A DNA stretch of 64,000 nucleotides from Hyaloperonospora brassicae. Taxonomy: Eukaryota > Oomycota > Peronosporomycetes > Peronosporales > Peronosporaceae. A program made the translations under genes and the position numbers. Shown here one piece after another: positions 1 to 11,835 of this stretch. Location of the stretch: the NCBI GenBank assembly GCA_947650285.1, contig CANTFL010001444.1, positions 485,102 through 549,101 of the forward strand, read 5' to 3'. The notes under the pieces were generated by a model. The model was not told where the DNA came from. It did not search any database and worked only from the letters and a program-made list of their open reading frames with translations. The stretch's first letter is position 1, and every line of letters starts with the position of its first letter.

Positions 1-69
1 ATCCATCTTATATTCTTTATTGTCACTTTCCTTAAGTGACAATATTATGTAACGGGCTGCCCCGTTACA
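1..69 (-). mobile_element. LTR end (family C), cut by window edge
   Basis: The reverse complement starts TGTAACGGG-GCAG-CCCGTTACA and continues nearly identically to the LTR at 63807-64000 (one difference seen over about 68 bases). It is therefore the 5' terminus of a Gypsy-type LTR in minus orientation whose body lies left of the window. The five bases after it (GCGTC, 70-74) are the candidate target duplication; the partner copy is not visible. Confidence 0.8.
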
Positions 70-3000
70 GCGTCGGGTGACCATACGAATGCTGGATGAA
101 TAAGTTGGGTCTGAGAAGGGAAAAGTTACGCGTGTCCGTGCCCGCAAGCTGTTTGTTGTGTTGTCTATCGTACTGAAGCCAGACATGGCCCGATACTGTG
201 ATTTTCGTCGACGAAACAAGCGCCGAGTCTGATCGCACTGGGTCTGCATTTTGTCTTCCAGTTGTGTAGACGTCAAATTTGATAGCCGGTCTCCGTCAAA
301 CAAGACGTAGAGGGAAGAGAGAATGAAAGTAAATGGATCGACTGTTTTGTACCGGAGAATGTTTTGTCCTTCTTACTCCTTGTTTCACTACGATACCTTC
401 TACGATATGTTATTCTCCGTACGGAGTCAAGGCATCACTGACGTATATCCCGATAGAACGGTTGAGTGTCGCTACGACCATTAAGCGCTGTAGCTTAAGG
501 AAGGTCACGAGAAATCTGCGTGTAGCACCGCTTGCTGCAAGACGTGCAACATTGTCATTCAGGACCGATTACTCGGTACGTTCATTGCCTGTGACATTGC
601 TTTTTGAAGTACTTGGTGTGCAGATGCTTTACTTGTTGCACGGTCCAAGTCTGTCACGAGCGCAGTTTGTGCTTCTGCGATAGACAGACTGCTGCTGTAG
701 TGGCAAGGCATCTTTGCTAGTCATATGCAGGGCAATCGTAGGCAGAATGATAGTGCCACGGGCAGAAAGCGAGCGATTTCTAGTGTGACCACGTAACGGA
801 AGACGACTGCGCATGATCGTTTCTAAAAGCAAAATGCATTACTTTCACATAAATTACATTCATGTCGGCTCGCCATCATTCATAGATCAGAATTTGAAAG
901 CGTAAATTACAGCCATGTAATTTACGAAGCCGCAGTGCGGAAGGCGAATGCGTCGTCCACCAACCCACTGTTGCCTCCGCCATGCATCGGCAAGTGTTTT
1001 GGAAAGCTACAAATGCACCAATACATCCTATCTACCATTCCCATAACTTCTATAGCACAAGGGTGCCCGAAGGCTGAAACATGACGTGATCTTGCTAGCT
1101 GTGGAATTTTTACTTGGATAGGACGACCTGCACAACAAACATCGGGTACGACTGAGCATGATGGAATTCCTGCGCTCTGCGTCAGTCTGGCTTTGCTCAG
1201 AATAAGTGCAACGGGTCACAAAGAGCTACGACAGGCTCGTATCGGAATAGGCTTACGCCTCTTCTTCGAGTGTGGCCCAGCAGCCCAGCTGTGGTCGTTT
1301 GTCAGCCGCGATTGGGATCCCCCGATCGGCTCATCCGTGACGTGGACGCATACCGTTGACCCTTCTACGGCCCCACTCAGTGCTTCCCGGACTATTGATG
1401 CTAACGCATTGATACTGGGTTGGTATACCTTCCGCGCCATGATACTCCACCAGCCCTGGACCCAGCGCAATGCGATTACAATGAGCATCGACGTCTCCAC
1501 GCGCTTACTCAGCATTTGCTCAAGATTTACACGACATCTGCTGCCCACCTCCGGTATATTCACCGCGGAGTTATTCCCACAAGCTCTCTTGGTCAGATCG
1601 TGGACGTCCTGCGTACCGAGGGTTGCGGAGCTGTCGTCTTGCGCCGCTTTTCGCGTCCACTTGCAACTTGCGATGTTGCCAATCTCGTCCCTGTCAGTAT
1701 TCTGCGCGGTCTCGTTGCGTGCTCCCACTAAACACTGCCTTTCGCCATTGAAGTCTTGTCTACATTGGTCCCACCGGCAACTCGGTTACCTGCTCCGTGC
1801 AAGGCCGCACAGGTCGTTGCTGTAATCAACTGTTGTACATAGTTGAGAACTTCGAAGGCTAAGTCAACACAGCCGCCTTCGAGAGGAATAAGCTTACGCG
1901 CCCGTCAGCATGTTGCCGGTACGACGTCTCAAATCATGCCACCAGCTGTCCCCTGTTAAGAGTGGCGCTTGCATGATGGTTACGCCACCGGATGCTGACG
2001 ACCACGATGGTCATGGCAACTTTGTCTTTTGATTTGGCAGCTCAAGCACATCAGTGTGTAAGAAAGAGCGTCACCGTTACCAGCGTCGGGAACCGCGAGG
2101 CCGGTAAGTACACTCTTGTTCCTCACGATATTGGGTCGAAGCGGCTCGAGCGTCAGTAGCTGGCGATTCGTAGCTTGTGCTCGGTGGTCAAAGGCTCTTT
2201 GCTAGAGCAGCGACGTTTGTGTACATATGGCAGGGCCGTGATAGCATAAACCGCTACAAAACGGAAGTTATTGTGTACGTAGAGTGTGGAGTGCAAAAAG
2301 CGACGCCCAGTCCTACCTCGTGATCATTCTGCGCTCACCTGAGTTCATCTGAGCTTGCGTGGTGCCACAAGGACTTGCAGTGGACACGCTCTTTTCCTTT
2401 CGGACGAGATCGAGAGACAGTCGGACATGGGCTCGCTGGCATCATGAAATGCATGGTCAGCGTTTCCTGGGACGGCGCAAGAAGGACAAGGCTCAAATCC
2501 TTGTCTTGCCAGTCAAATGCAGACCAGAGAGACAACAGCGGTCCGTGGCACCGTATTCATATGCACTAGTAGAAGGCTCGTGCCACGGTCGAAGTGGTTC
2601 GGGCATTTATGTGCACTCAGCAGCAGCAGCGTGCTCCGCTCTGGATCAGAGGGTCAGACGAAATGCAGTCGGTTGACATAGAAGAGTGATGCTCTTGAGC
2701 TGGTCTCCGATAGACATTCGGATCACTCGCTTCGACCGTCGCACAATGCCGTGCGCTGCGCATGTACCATAAGGTCCGCTTGACCGAGCGAAGATACTTT
2801 GGCATCTCATCAAGCATGTCGATAGAGCGGGACGTCATGGCGGCATAATCAAATCGCAAGAAACTGGACACGTTGGTATCGTCTGGTCAGCTGGCTGGGT
2901 TGAAAAATCGTCAGCAGCCAGCTGGCGGGTCCCTGCCGCACGCATAATCTAGCTCTTCGCATGCCCTGCACTATCGGCTTCCGTGGAGCCAGAGCTGCAG

Positions 3001-4136
3001 AAGACGATCATGGCCGACGCGACAATGACGCGCTTCATGGACAAGGCCAGTGCTCATGCGCTTCCATTGTCTGTGATCATCTCCAGGTCGGACGACGCCG
3101 ATCAATACAGTGGTGCACATCAGCAGCCGCCTGCGACATGGCGGGTCCGAACCGGCACTCGAGCCGAAGTCGAGTGAGGATGCCAGAAGATTGATCTGCT
3201 GGTCCGGGACGCGCGAAAGTAGCTATGGGAGCCGCGAACGAGATGCAGGTAATGCATACGCAGACAGCCGATCTACGAGCGCATGCCAAATCCCAGAGAG
3301 TGGAATCTCTTCTCGAGTGACGACGACCTGTAAATCGAGCGGCGCGACTTCATCGCATTGCCCACCCGCCCACCGTAGACGTCCAACTCGAGCAGCCCGT
3401 CTGCGAGACGTGTGAGTGCCGTCGATGGCCAGCGGTCGTAGCGATCGCCTCGCTTTCGCTAGCCATTGCAACGATCAGGCAGACCGTCACGAGCTCAAAT
3501 GTACATGCTATGCGTTAGCTCCTCAGCACCGCGTGGAAAGCCGCTTTGCCACCACGGCTTCGTCTATCTTCGAGCCACAGTCTATCGATCAAGGCTATAG
3601 GTAGAGTCAGCTACTCACAGAGTCAGTCGATCACGGACCTTCCTCGCTGCAGCAAAAGCTCACGAGAGTATCCCACGACCAACGCGTTTGCTATCGCATG
3701 TTGCCATCTCCACCAGCGCATTCGGCTCAACGCGTTCCTACGAGTGGGCAGCCGAGCCCCATCGTCTTGCACCCGCCCCGTTCGCGCCTGGCGGTGTACC
3801 AAGTGGCAACTGTCCGCCGCGCCTGCCTCTTGTCCGCCTGATGAGGGCTCGAGCGGACGGCCGGGCCGAACAAACGGCTCTGACCTTCTCGAAATGAACG
3901 TAAAAACAAGCGCACAGCCGGGTCTCGGCTCCCTACGGATCGATCGGTCGGCCGACCACGCGACGATTGTCCATCAGACGTGCATTTTTCAACTCGCTAC
4001 GCATCGCGCGAGCGCAAAGCCCGTGGACTGGTTGGCTGGCTGATTGTCTCCTTCACTGCCCGTCTATCTGTCGTCACTTTTGACGTCGACGAGCACTACT
4101 CCACTCGCGTTTGCAGGCATTGGTCAAGTTGCAGCT
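70..4136. other. 4 kb without a supported gene
   Basis: Several 60-210 codon open frames occur on both strands but overlap each other, show no recognisable domain and no consistent codon pattern. The most protein-like stretches are 1363-1731 (+) and 2983-3177 (+); they may be relics of decayed genes but I cannot assign them. No RNA gene or repeat structure was recognised. Confidence 0.4.
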
Positions 4137-4730
4137 ATGATTGCTTGTGGATCGAGCTCGCCGCTACCAGTCGCTATGCGCGAGGCGACACCGATCTCGC
4201 CAACAGCCAAAGGGATCTGGTCCCAAGAAGAGCACGATCGCTTCTTGGATGCCATGAAGCTCTACCCCAAGGGGCCATGGAGAATCGTTGCCGATCACGT
4301 TGGCACTCGGTCTGTGCGGCAGGTGCAAACCCATGCACAGAAGTACCAGGAGAAGGTGTCGCGTCGACTCCGCGGGCTGCGGAAGTGCAAGAAACGACTA
4401 GTGCGACCGGAACACCGCATCGATGAAGACACAATGGAACTGTGCAAGCTGGTCGCCTGTACGGTCCAACAACTAGTGGTAACTGGAGACGACAATGCGT
4501 CGCTCGGAGCGATGAGCGTCGAGCCGATGGCGCTGTCGGAAGAGGACGTTGCGACGCCAGAGGTGCTTGGGACTATCGACAGTCCGCGTGGCACTGATAC
4601 GAAGATAAGGACCGATGACTTGTTGCCATTGCCATGCGCGGAAGTTGTCGACGAGATTGAGCTGGATCCACTGGCCATCCCCACCGTGAGCGAGTCACTC
4701 GACTTCCTCATCGAGTACCTGTCGACATGA
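4137..4730 (+). CDS. Myb-like SHAQKYF-class transcription factor (paralogue 1)
   Basis: A 197-residue protein with one Myb/SANT repeat near residues 30-80: the pattern W-x2-EEH-x2-FL-x2-A, then GPW, then GTRS-x2-Q, ending in THAQKY, the oomycete and plant form of the SHAQKYF signature. A basic stretch (RRLRGLRKCKKR) follows and probably contributes to DNA binding or nuclear import; the C-terminal half is acidic and ends in a SLDFLIEYL-type hydrophobic motif. The frame is open from an ATG at 4044, but I choose 4137 because its MIA start matches the start of the paralogue at 7944. The two genes converge on a 2.6-kb gene-free gap. Role inferred from family: sequence-specific nuclear regulator; targets unknown. 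Confidence 0.85.
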   Translation: MIACGSSSPLPVAMREATPISPTAKGIWSQEEHDRFLDAMKLYPKGPWRIVADHVGTRSVRQVQTHAQKYQEKVSRRLRGLRKCKKRLVRPEHRIDEDTMELCKLVACTVQQLVVTGDDNASLGAMSVEPMALSEEDVATPEVLGTIDSPRGTDTKIRTDDLLPLPCAEVVDEIELDPLAIPTVSESLDFLIEYLST

Positions 4731-7305
4731 CTCTGCCTTGAGCACTAGCGGATACCAACCAGTGCAGTAGCGACGGAATAGACCGTCATCTCTGGCAAAG
4801 GAGCTGCTGTCATCGAGCAGGAGACGTATTGAGCATAAGAGGGAGAGGCTTCATATTTATATCGTAACGAGCCTTACAATACAAGTTTACCCACAAAAGC
4901 GCAGTACCTCGGACAGCCGATCTCGGAGCACCGCCAAAGCCGAGTTACCTCTCGATCCAACAACACCCGCTGCTCGATCTTTGACTGCAGCATCTCCATC
5001 CCGGCGGCAAACGGAGTCATTTGCCTACAGTGCTGCGACAATGAGCCTGTCATGCCTGCTCGTCGACCTGCTTGTATGCACCAAAGCAAGTACGCCCACA
5101 TCAACGGGCAGCACCATGACAACAAAGTGCTGCCACCACGTACGGTTTGCGCAAGTGGAGAAGAAGGCGTTCACGTATGGAGTGTCGGAACCCAATCACC
5201 CACATCGAGGACAGACGTCTGTTGCCACACGTTGGTGCAAGGGTTAATGTCCAGCGTACGGTCTCGCGCATGCGTACCGGCCTCGCCCCTCCCTGATCGG
5301 ATCATGGCGGTTGATGTGTCAGATTGCGAACATTTGGGCTGTATGCTGTCCTGTCACGCAGTCCGTGTACTACAATTGGCAAGCACACCTGTTCGGCTTG
5401 CAGTAGCTTGGTCTACTGTAGCCGAAGGGCATCAGTAGGCATCGGTACTCTACTCGCGGCAAAGAAGGAGTCTTATGATTGAGCACAAGTAGTCAAGTGG
5501 ATGGTCATCATGATTTGTTTACGACCAAGAAAAACGGTACTGATCGAAGGAACAACAGCTTGCTGCCTTGTCACATGTACGATCTGTTGACTCAGACAGA
5601 GAGCGCGGTCAACAAATGATCGCAGACGCTTGGCCCAGTTTACCGTTACATGGACGGCCCTGTGCTGTTCTGTGAGACCTTTGCTGCTGGTGCTGTTTAC
5701 AACGCTGTCGTATATGCGCGTACTCCACGCTTGGACGAATGAAAAAACAACGGCCTCCGAGAGCCAGCGGCGGCCGCTGCGAACGAGTTCAAGGTCAAGT
5801 TGCTGTTTCCGTGTGCAGCAACAACTCCGTGTCTTCCGCAGCACATCGAGCTTCGACTGGTACCGTAGCTGCTGTAGCTCAATGCTCGACTGGCTAGCAG
5901 ACCTGTGTAATTGCGGCTACCTAGAGCCAGAGTCAACCGGCGCGGCGTCGTTCGTATTCCCGACACCAGTGGGTGGGTCCGTGCAGTGTCGTGAAGCAGA
6001 TACCAGCAAGACGGCTGCGCAGCTTGCAGCTGAGCTTTTTTTTCAGAACAGCCCGCGTGGCTCATTCGCCAAGCACATGTACACTCGTCGTTTTCCCCTG
6101 CTCACTGCGCAGAATAGTCTGGTCTATCGTCTGTGTCGAAACGTTGACCTGCTGTTCCGACCACCATTTGACCATACGCCGCTAGCAGCAGGAGGAACGA
6201 CCGCGGCGGCTCATGCTGGGCCAAAAGCACAAGCTGTGCCGTCAAGATACGTGGTAGTTAGGAACAGGCGTGGAAAGGGACTGCTCCCGCTGTAATGTGC
6301 CTTCTGCAAGTTTGCCGTACACGTGCTGCAGATCAGGGACTTGACCCTCGCGCTGCGAAGATAACAGCGTAAATTACCGCAGTCAAAGCTTGGACGTTTT
6401 GTCTATACGTGGGATGGACACGACTGCGAAGCACAGTCTGTGCCCGATCGCTCGTATGAGCACGAGCTCGTGGAAGTTGGACCGTCATTCGGTCTACAAA
6501 AACGATGGCGGCGGGGCAGTGACATGCTGCTCAAAGCCTTGATAACGTCGGGAGGGCGGACCATTGCAAAGCAGACTACCAGCTACATGGAGGGACTACT
6601 TTGCCCACACTTGCAGGCGTGGGTCGCCCGCGTGAAAACAAACAACGCTTGTTTACTAAGATATGGATGAAAGCAGCTGCGTCGATCCCGTCGACCAGAC
6701 GCAGTGGATAGATATCGATCTGGTGACTCCCATCCTGGCCGCCACGACGAGGCATGCATGAAGCGCAAACATGCAGGTACATCAAAATTTCACGTGGCCT
6801 CGTTCCTCGAGAGAACAGACGCGTCCTGCGTGAGCGTCGATCGGTCTATTGACAAGCAGCAAAGTGCACTGTGTGGCTATTGTCTCAGCAAACGACTTCG
6901 TTCTGCCGGTGGGGACCGTCAGTAGCTGCCACGCGAGCCGCGAATTTCGCGGACAGCAGCAGACTATGTTCTTTCGATTTGCTCGTGCCGGTGGTCGTAC
7001 CGTTGACGACGGCTGCACGCGAGGGATCGCGCATGTGAAACCGCTCTCAACGGCCGCATCGAAAACACGCGCGTCTGTGGAAGGTGTCAAATACGCCCCA
7101 ACCACTGCGTATCGCTCGCTGCTCGCGGCAAAACGCACCAAAGGTGTCGTCAGCAAGTAAACAAAAACTCAACTGAAGGGTAAGGAAAATATAAAGTGTA
7201 TAAATGATAGTATCTCCTACTTCCAGAGACGTCCTCTTGGGTCGTTGTTGTTGTTTTGTTGTTGTTGTTGTTACGGGGTGCCGCGCGTGGGCGCAACACT
7301 ATAAG
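4731..7305. other. Intergenic, no supported gene
   Basis: Lies between the convergent Myb genes. Open frames of 221 codons (5630-6295 +) and 123 codons (5473-5844 -) overlap on opposite strands; neither has a recognisable domain. A minus-strand segment near 4890-5360 reads like short exons but I could not join it into a gene. A GTT microsatellite sits at 7243-7272. Confidence 0.4.
7243..7272. repeat. (GTT)n microsatellite
   Basis: About nine GTT units with one interruption, just beyond the stop codon of the Myb gene, so probably in its 3' UTR. Confidence 0.85.
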
Positions 7306-7944
7306 TTAGGCAAGCAGCAAGTCAATCGACTCTTGCACGTCTTGTCGATACGCTTCGTCGGCTAAGACTTCCTCGTAGGATACCCCGGACGTGAACGGCA
7401 GCGGGTCCATGTCGCCCATGAGTGCGTCCATGTCCATAAGTTCGAAATCTACGTCCAAGCTCGTGCTGCTGCTGCTCGTGCAGCTCCTGGCTTCGCTTGC
7501 CACGGGGCTGCACGCGCCCGTCAATAGCTGGCCAAAGGTGCCGCTGAGCGGGGACATGGCGCCCATGGGGAACGACGACGGCGAGCGGGGCGATCCTTGC
7601 ATGGCAAAGTTCTTGACGCGCTGGATGCAGCCTGTTGCGTCGGCGTCCACGCGGTGCTCCGGCCGCACGAATTTCTTCTTTTGTTTTCGGAGTCCGCGAC
7701 GTCGGCGGTTGATCTTCTGCTGGTACTTCTGGGCGTGCGTCTGCACTTGTTTAATGGATCGCGTGCCGATGAAAGCAGCGATCGAGCGCCATGGACCCGT
7801 TGGGAACATCTTCATAGCATGGAGGAACTGCTCGTGTTCCTGTTCCGACCACAGGCCGCGAGTGATCGGTGCAGGCGCAGGAGGCGTCACGGCGCGGTGT
7901 CCGCCGCGTGCGCTCATTGGTGACGTTGGAATCGCAATCATCAT
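7306..7944 (-). CDS. Myb-like SHAQKYF-class transcription factor (paralogue 2)
   Basis: 212 residues. One Myb/SANT repeat (W-x2-QEH-x2-FL, GPW, GTRS-x2-Q, THAQKY) near residues 30-75, then a basic RRRRGLRKQKKK cluster and RPEHR, closely matching the protein at 4137-4730 including the block after the repeat. The tail is serine-rich then acidic and ends with a QESIDLLL motif resembling paralogue 1's ending. The frame is open back to 8244, but the upstream part contains an asparagine run encoded by a trinucleotide repeat and low-complexity HTHT, so the ATG at 7944 is preferred, in line with paralogue 1. Probably a duplicate of the same ancestral regulator; targets unknown. Confidence 0.87.
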   Translation of the reverse strand: MMIAIPTSPMSARGGHRAVTPPAPAPITRGLWSEQEHEQFLHAMKMFPTGPWRSIAAFIGTRSIKQVQTHAQKYQQKINRRRRGLRKQKKKFVRPEHRVDADATGCIQRVKNFAMQGSPRSPSSFPMGAMSPLSGTFGQLLTGACSPVASEARSCTSSSSTSLDVDFELMDMDALMGDMDPLPFTSGVSYEEVLADEAYRQDVQESIDLLLA

Positions 7945-7965
7945 ATTGACGGAAGCGGTGGGTGG

Positions 7966-7987
7966 TTTGTTGTTGTTGTTGTTGTTG
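7966..7987. repeat. (TTG)n microsatellite
   Basis: About seven TTG units 22 bases upstream of the preferred Myb start codon, probably in the 5' UTR or promoter. Confidence 0.85.
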
Positions 7988-10320
7988 GGCCTTTTGTTTA
8001 GAGTGGCAATGGGTGTGCGAGTGCGGAGGGGCTGCGGGGTATGCAGCTCGAGCCAAATCGAGAAATGATCATGAGTGATGTAATGCCGCGGGGCCACTTT
8101 TGGGCTCGTCCTCTCTTCTCCTTGACACGCCGGTGGCTCGTCTGCGTGCGTGTGAGTGTGAGTGCAAAGAAGGAGATGGGCACCATCGCGCGGGGTTAGG
8201 GGTAATGTATGGCTCCGAGCGATTTGTAGCGAACGATTGACCAATGGCAGCTGGGCAGCCGGTCGGCTCGTCTGACGCGCACAGCAAAACGAGCACGTAA
8301 ATTATCAAGCGGTAAATTACACGCGTGCTGTTCGAGTCCAAGCGGCGCATGAAACGTGCTCGATCAACGAATGCAAGTCATGCCGTGATCGTGGATGCGC
8401 TCTCGATAACCTCTTGTCGTAGCTTCGCTTTGCTCTCGTCCCTCGTTTTGCCGCTCATTTTGCAGCCAGTTAAGTCGCGAAAACACGTCGTCAAAACCGC
8501 CAACGACCACGCGATAAGGTTCGCCGCTCAGGATCGCACATGCATGAATCTCGGCATTGTGGTTGAGGTCCAAACGGTCCACTTTTGCGTCTGTCTAGTC
8601 TACGATCACCATCGACCGCGCATGTAGAAATCCCGGCAGACCACTCCACTCAATAGATGCGCCTCGACTTTTCGCAAACAAAGAGCTTGGTCGACGAGCG
8701 CACTTGCTTCAAGTTTGAACCTATGCGAGCGAGAACAAATTATACAAGCTGCTGCATCATCGCATAGCATCGTGCTGTCCTAGATAGCACGTTGAGACCG
8801 AGTTGTGGCCGTTGCAAGTCGTCCTTGCGAAAACACACGCGCAAATGTCTCTGCAAGGAACTTGTTCCACGAAAAGAAGCAGCCGGTCGGTCGGTCGGTT
8901 CGTCGGTTCGTCGGCCGTCCAAGTGAGTGGCAAAGTCCCGTCCGTTTGTCCGAAAGAAAAGATAGATTACTTTGCCAGCCTTGCTTCGGTCAAGTCTGCG
9001 ACACCCGCTTTCTCGTCGTGTCCGGATTGGCGAGGCCCGAAAAGATCTTTCGAGCATCGCGCGCCGTGTGCTGAAACTGAAAGCGCAGACTACGATGGAC
9101 GAACGGCAGTCGATACCAGTACAAGAACTAATTAAAGTCCAGCAAAGCACTTGGTGTCTTTTTGTCCGGGCCGCTGTCCGATATGCGACCGTGACGCTGC
9201 GATGGTCCTTCGGGCGGCTTCCTTTCGCAGTCCCTTCTTTCCGCTCCTTTCGCTTCCGCGGGGCTCACGGGGCTTTCGTCTCCAGCTGCATTCGTCTGCT
9301 GCATCATGCGATTGCTGACTCGTCAAGCTTGCGGATGAGGCACCAGACGCCGCTTCTACTGCCGCGTGCAGCCTACCTTTTTCTTCCACGGAGTGGGAGG
9401 CCGGGCCAGCTTGCATGGGACCCGGCGACACTGGCCGGCTCTCGCTGGTGAAATGCCGCGACTACGTGCAGGACTTGGCGAGGTACAACTGTCTGCGGGC
9501 AACGGTAGCACCGGCGGAGGGGCGGTATCAGGTAAGTTTACAGGCGATGATGATGCCACGACGACCGATCAAGTCAACGCACTTCAACAACGTACCAACA
9601 GTTTTTTTCTGCGCGGCGTTCACTCCGAGTTGCGAGCATGTGGCCCGCACACAAACAAACTACCACCACCACCACCAACTTGCAAGTAAAGAAGGAGGAA
9701 GGGGTCGGCTGACCACGTCACTGTCGAGACTTTGGTCCGACTTGTCTCTGGCCTGAGCTTTCGTTGGCGTTCCTCAGTAGCAATTGCGTGCGTGCGTGTG
9801 TGCGCGTGTAGTGAGTGTGTACGTTTACAGAAATAGCTGTAGTACCAGTGTCAAGCATCGCACGGGCGCAAAAACCCCGTTTTACTCAGCCTCACGATTG
9901 CCGACTTCTACAGGGTATCGAGTGTGACAAGGTGCAAAAGATAGGCTCGCGCGCCGATTCGGACGGCTTCAAGATCGAAATGGCTTCTTCCCGCACCGAT
10001 CGAGCAATATCGTTTCAGAAGGGTATTGGACGCGTAGAGGTCTACAAACTCACCGGCTCATCGCCGTTACACAGAAACCCAACCTTTGTCTGCTGGCTTT
10101 TCTCACGCACGTCTGCGCGCGACCGCAGCAGCGGCACTCTGACCGCTGAGAAGTCACCTCAAAACATGCGATGGGGCTGCAGGTGTCGCGAACGCGCGTC
10201 GGCTTTGCCCTCGACGGCGTGTGGAACGAGAACGTACTGCACCGACAGAAGCGCTCGAGACGATTGTGCGCGCGAGGGAAAATCGAAGGCAAACCATCAG
10301 CTTTGAGAGGAGCGATTGAG

Positions 10321-10403
10321 CTGATTTTTGCCTCCAGTAGTAGCACTGGAGTTGATTTTTGCCTCCGGTAGTAGTACCGAAGTTGATTTTTGCATCCAGT
10401 AGG
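10321..10403. repeat. 31-bp tandem repeat, about 2.7 copies
   Basis: The unit begins GATTTTTGCCTCC and contains a GTAGTAG core followed by a short imperfect palindrome; two full copies and a truncated third are adjacent. No coding context. Confidence 0.85.
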
Positions 10404-10700
10404 GAGTGATCCGCCGCATGGGAACGAGATCGCACGTCGCGACGATGCACCGCCCAGAGCAGATGCGGTTGGCTGCCCCAAGTCGTACCACTTTGGACGA
10501 GCAATTGCGAGGCGTAATGTATTCGGAGCGGAGCTCGTGCGAAGACGACGAGCGACTGCAGCCCTCAGTTGCGGATTTGACGCCGGCAAACACTCGTGGC
10601 AGCTGGTGTGGTCGATGAGGCTATCCCACGGAGCCGTCTGCAGACTGCACTAGCTCCGAGACGGAAGATACGAGGACCAGGTTGCAATCCAGTGCGGACG

Positions 10701-10806
10701 CGAAAAGCATCACGAGCTTTGGCAGGTCTTGTTGGCATCCGACAAGTGCCCCGAACAGCACTTGTCGGATGCCAACAAGACCTGCCAAAGCTCGTGATGC
10801 TTTTCG
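10701..10806. repeat. Perfect 49-bp inverted repeat with 8-base loop
   Basis: 10701-10749 and 10758-10806 are exact reverse complements, separated by CCCGAACA. A transcript would fold to a long perfectly paired hairpin. Flanking bases do not continue the symmetry and no target duplication is evident. It could be a fold-back element, a small-RNA hairpin locus, or a template-switch duplication or artefact. Confidence 0.9.
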
Positions 10807-10968
10807 TTATCTACCAGCAGATCGCAGCAGCAGCCACCGCGGGGGTAAGACTGACTGACGGACGGACGGACGGACGGACTTGTGCGATCGCCAAACAAAC
10901 GGTCAAGTTGCGAGTAGCATTACACCGTCATGCAGTAGGAAAACGTCACTAGACGTCCACAATGGACG

Positions 10969-10999
10969 ACAGCAGCAGCAGCAGCAGTAGCAGTAGTAG
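10969..10999. repeat. (CAG)n/(TAG)n microsatellite
   Basis: Short AGC/AGT trinucleotide tract immediately downstream of the gene ending at 11035. Confidence 0.8.
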
Positions 11000-11034
11000 C
11001 CTCTTCTATCCATCCGGCACCTCCGTCCTCTGCG

Positions 11035-11835
11035 CTACGCTGCTACCGTCGACAGTCGACGCCGTTTACGTCTCTCCTTGTCAACGTCCTCACTCTCCTC
11101 CTCCTCCTCCTCCTCCTCGACAACACCAATGACATTCACCTTCTCGTCCACCTGCTCTTTCTTGCGCTCGTCCACCTGCTCTCTCTTGTGCTCGTCCACC
11201 TGCTCTCCCTTGCGCTCCTTCACCCGTGACGACGACGACGACGACGACCGCACGTCGCCGCTCTTCCGCTTCAAGCTCCTGCGCGCTTCAGCTCGAGCTG
11301 CGCGCTTGTCAATCTCAAATGCAAAGCCCACTGGCGTCGTGAGCTTTGGCCGTCGAACCGCTGGGACGCCGACGCCGCCGCTGGCCGACAGCGCTCTCGA
11401 GAACTGGTCGCTCTTGCCGGGCGCAGCGCTGTGCGTCGTCGCGTCGTGGTACCTCTGCGTCTTGCGCTTCTGCGCCTGCACTCGTTTGCGGATCGCTGCG
11501 ATCTCCAGGAGCTCCCGCGACGTGCGCGTCAACAGATCGGCCCGCGAACGCGGCGTCGCCGTCTTCAGCGAGCGGAACTTGGGCGACTGGGGGACCGTCA
11601 GACGGCCGTTTTCCTTCGCCACGCGCGCCAGTCGACGCCGTTTCTGCGCCTGCTCGCGCGCGTCGGCCCGCGCTTTGTCTTTGCCCGTCAGTACTTTTGT
11701 TCGGGAGGCTGCGAGCGACGCCTGCGTGGGCCGCAAGAGGCGGTCAGACGACGAGATGGCGCGCACTTTGGCGACGCGTGGGGGGACGCCGCGGTACAGC
11801 GCGTGGGGGTCGTCGGGCGTCGCGGGGGGCGCCAT
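11035..11835 (-). CDS. Basic protein with TPX2-like motifs
   Basis: 266 residues from the ATG at 11835 (the frame is open upstream to 12066, but that part is unlike protein and includes DRHTDTQPDR repeats from a CTGT-type tract). Two short motifs, LTVPQSPKF near residue 80 and LTTPVGFAFEIDKRA near 165, resemble the repeated (T/P)-rich Phe motifs of TPX2 family microtubule and spindle proteins. The rest is strongly basic, with a C-terminal imperfect repeat built on EQVDE, an eight-residue glutamate run and a final basic RRKRRR signal. Inferred role: microtubule- or chromatin-associated factor; the family call is tentative. Confidence 0.6.
   Translation of the reverse strand: MAPPATPDDPHALYRGVPPRVAKVRAISSSDRLLRPTQASLAASRTKVLTGKDKARADAREQAQKRRRLARVAKENGRLTVPQSPKFRSLKTATPRSRADLLTRTSRELLEIAAIRKRVQAQKRKTQRYHDATTHSAAPGKSDQFSRALSASGGVGVPAVRRPKLTTPVGFAFEIDKRAARAEARRSLKRKSGDVRSSSSSSSRVKERKGEQVDEHKREQVDERKKEQVDEKVNVIGVVEEEEEEEESEDVDKERRKRRRLSTVAA

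Larger units (their letters stand above)
7945..11034. other. 3 kb without a supported gene
   Basis: No domain-bearing frame was found. A possible exon is 9415-9530 (+): an ATG-initiated frame ending at a good donor (CAG followed by GTAAGT), but no convincing following exon. The region also holds tetranucleotide tracts (CGGT type near 8880-8905, GGAC type near 10857-10880), a 31-bp tandem repeat and a long perfect hairpin, listed separately. Confidence 0.4.

Noticed and set aside
1193..1825. 210-codon plus-strand frame
   Set aside because: Two other frames are open over the same stretch, no domain is recognisable, and composition looks like GC-rich chance.
10701..10806. Calling the perfect hairpin a transcription terminator
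   Set aside because: Eukaryotic genes do not use such terminators, and the arms are far longer than any terminator stem.
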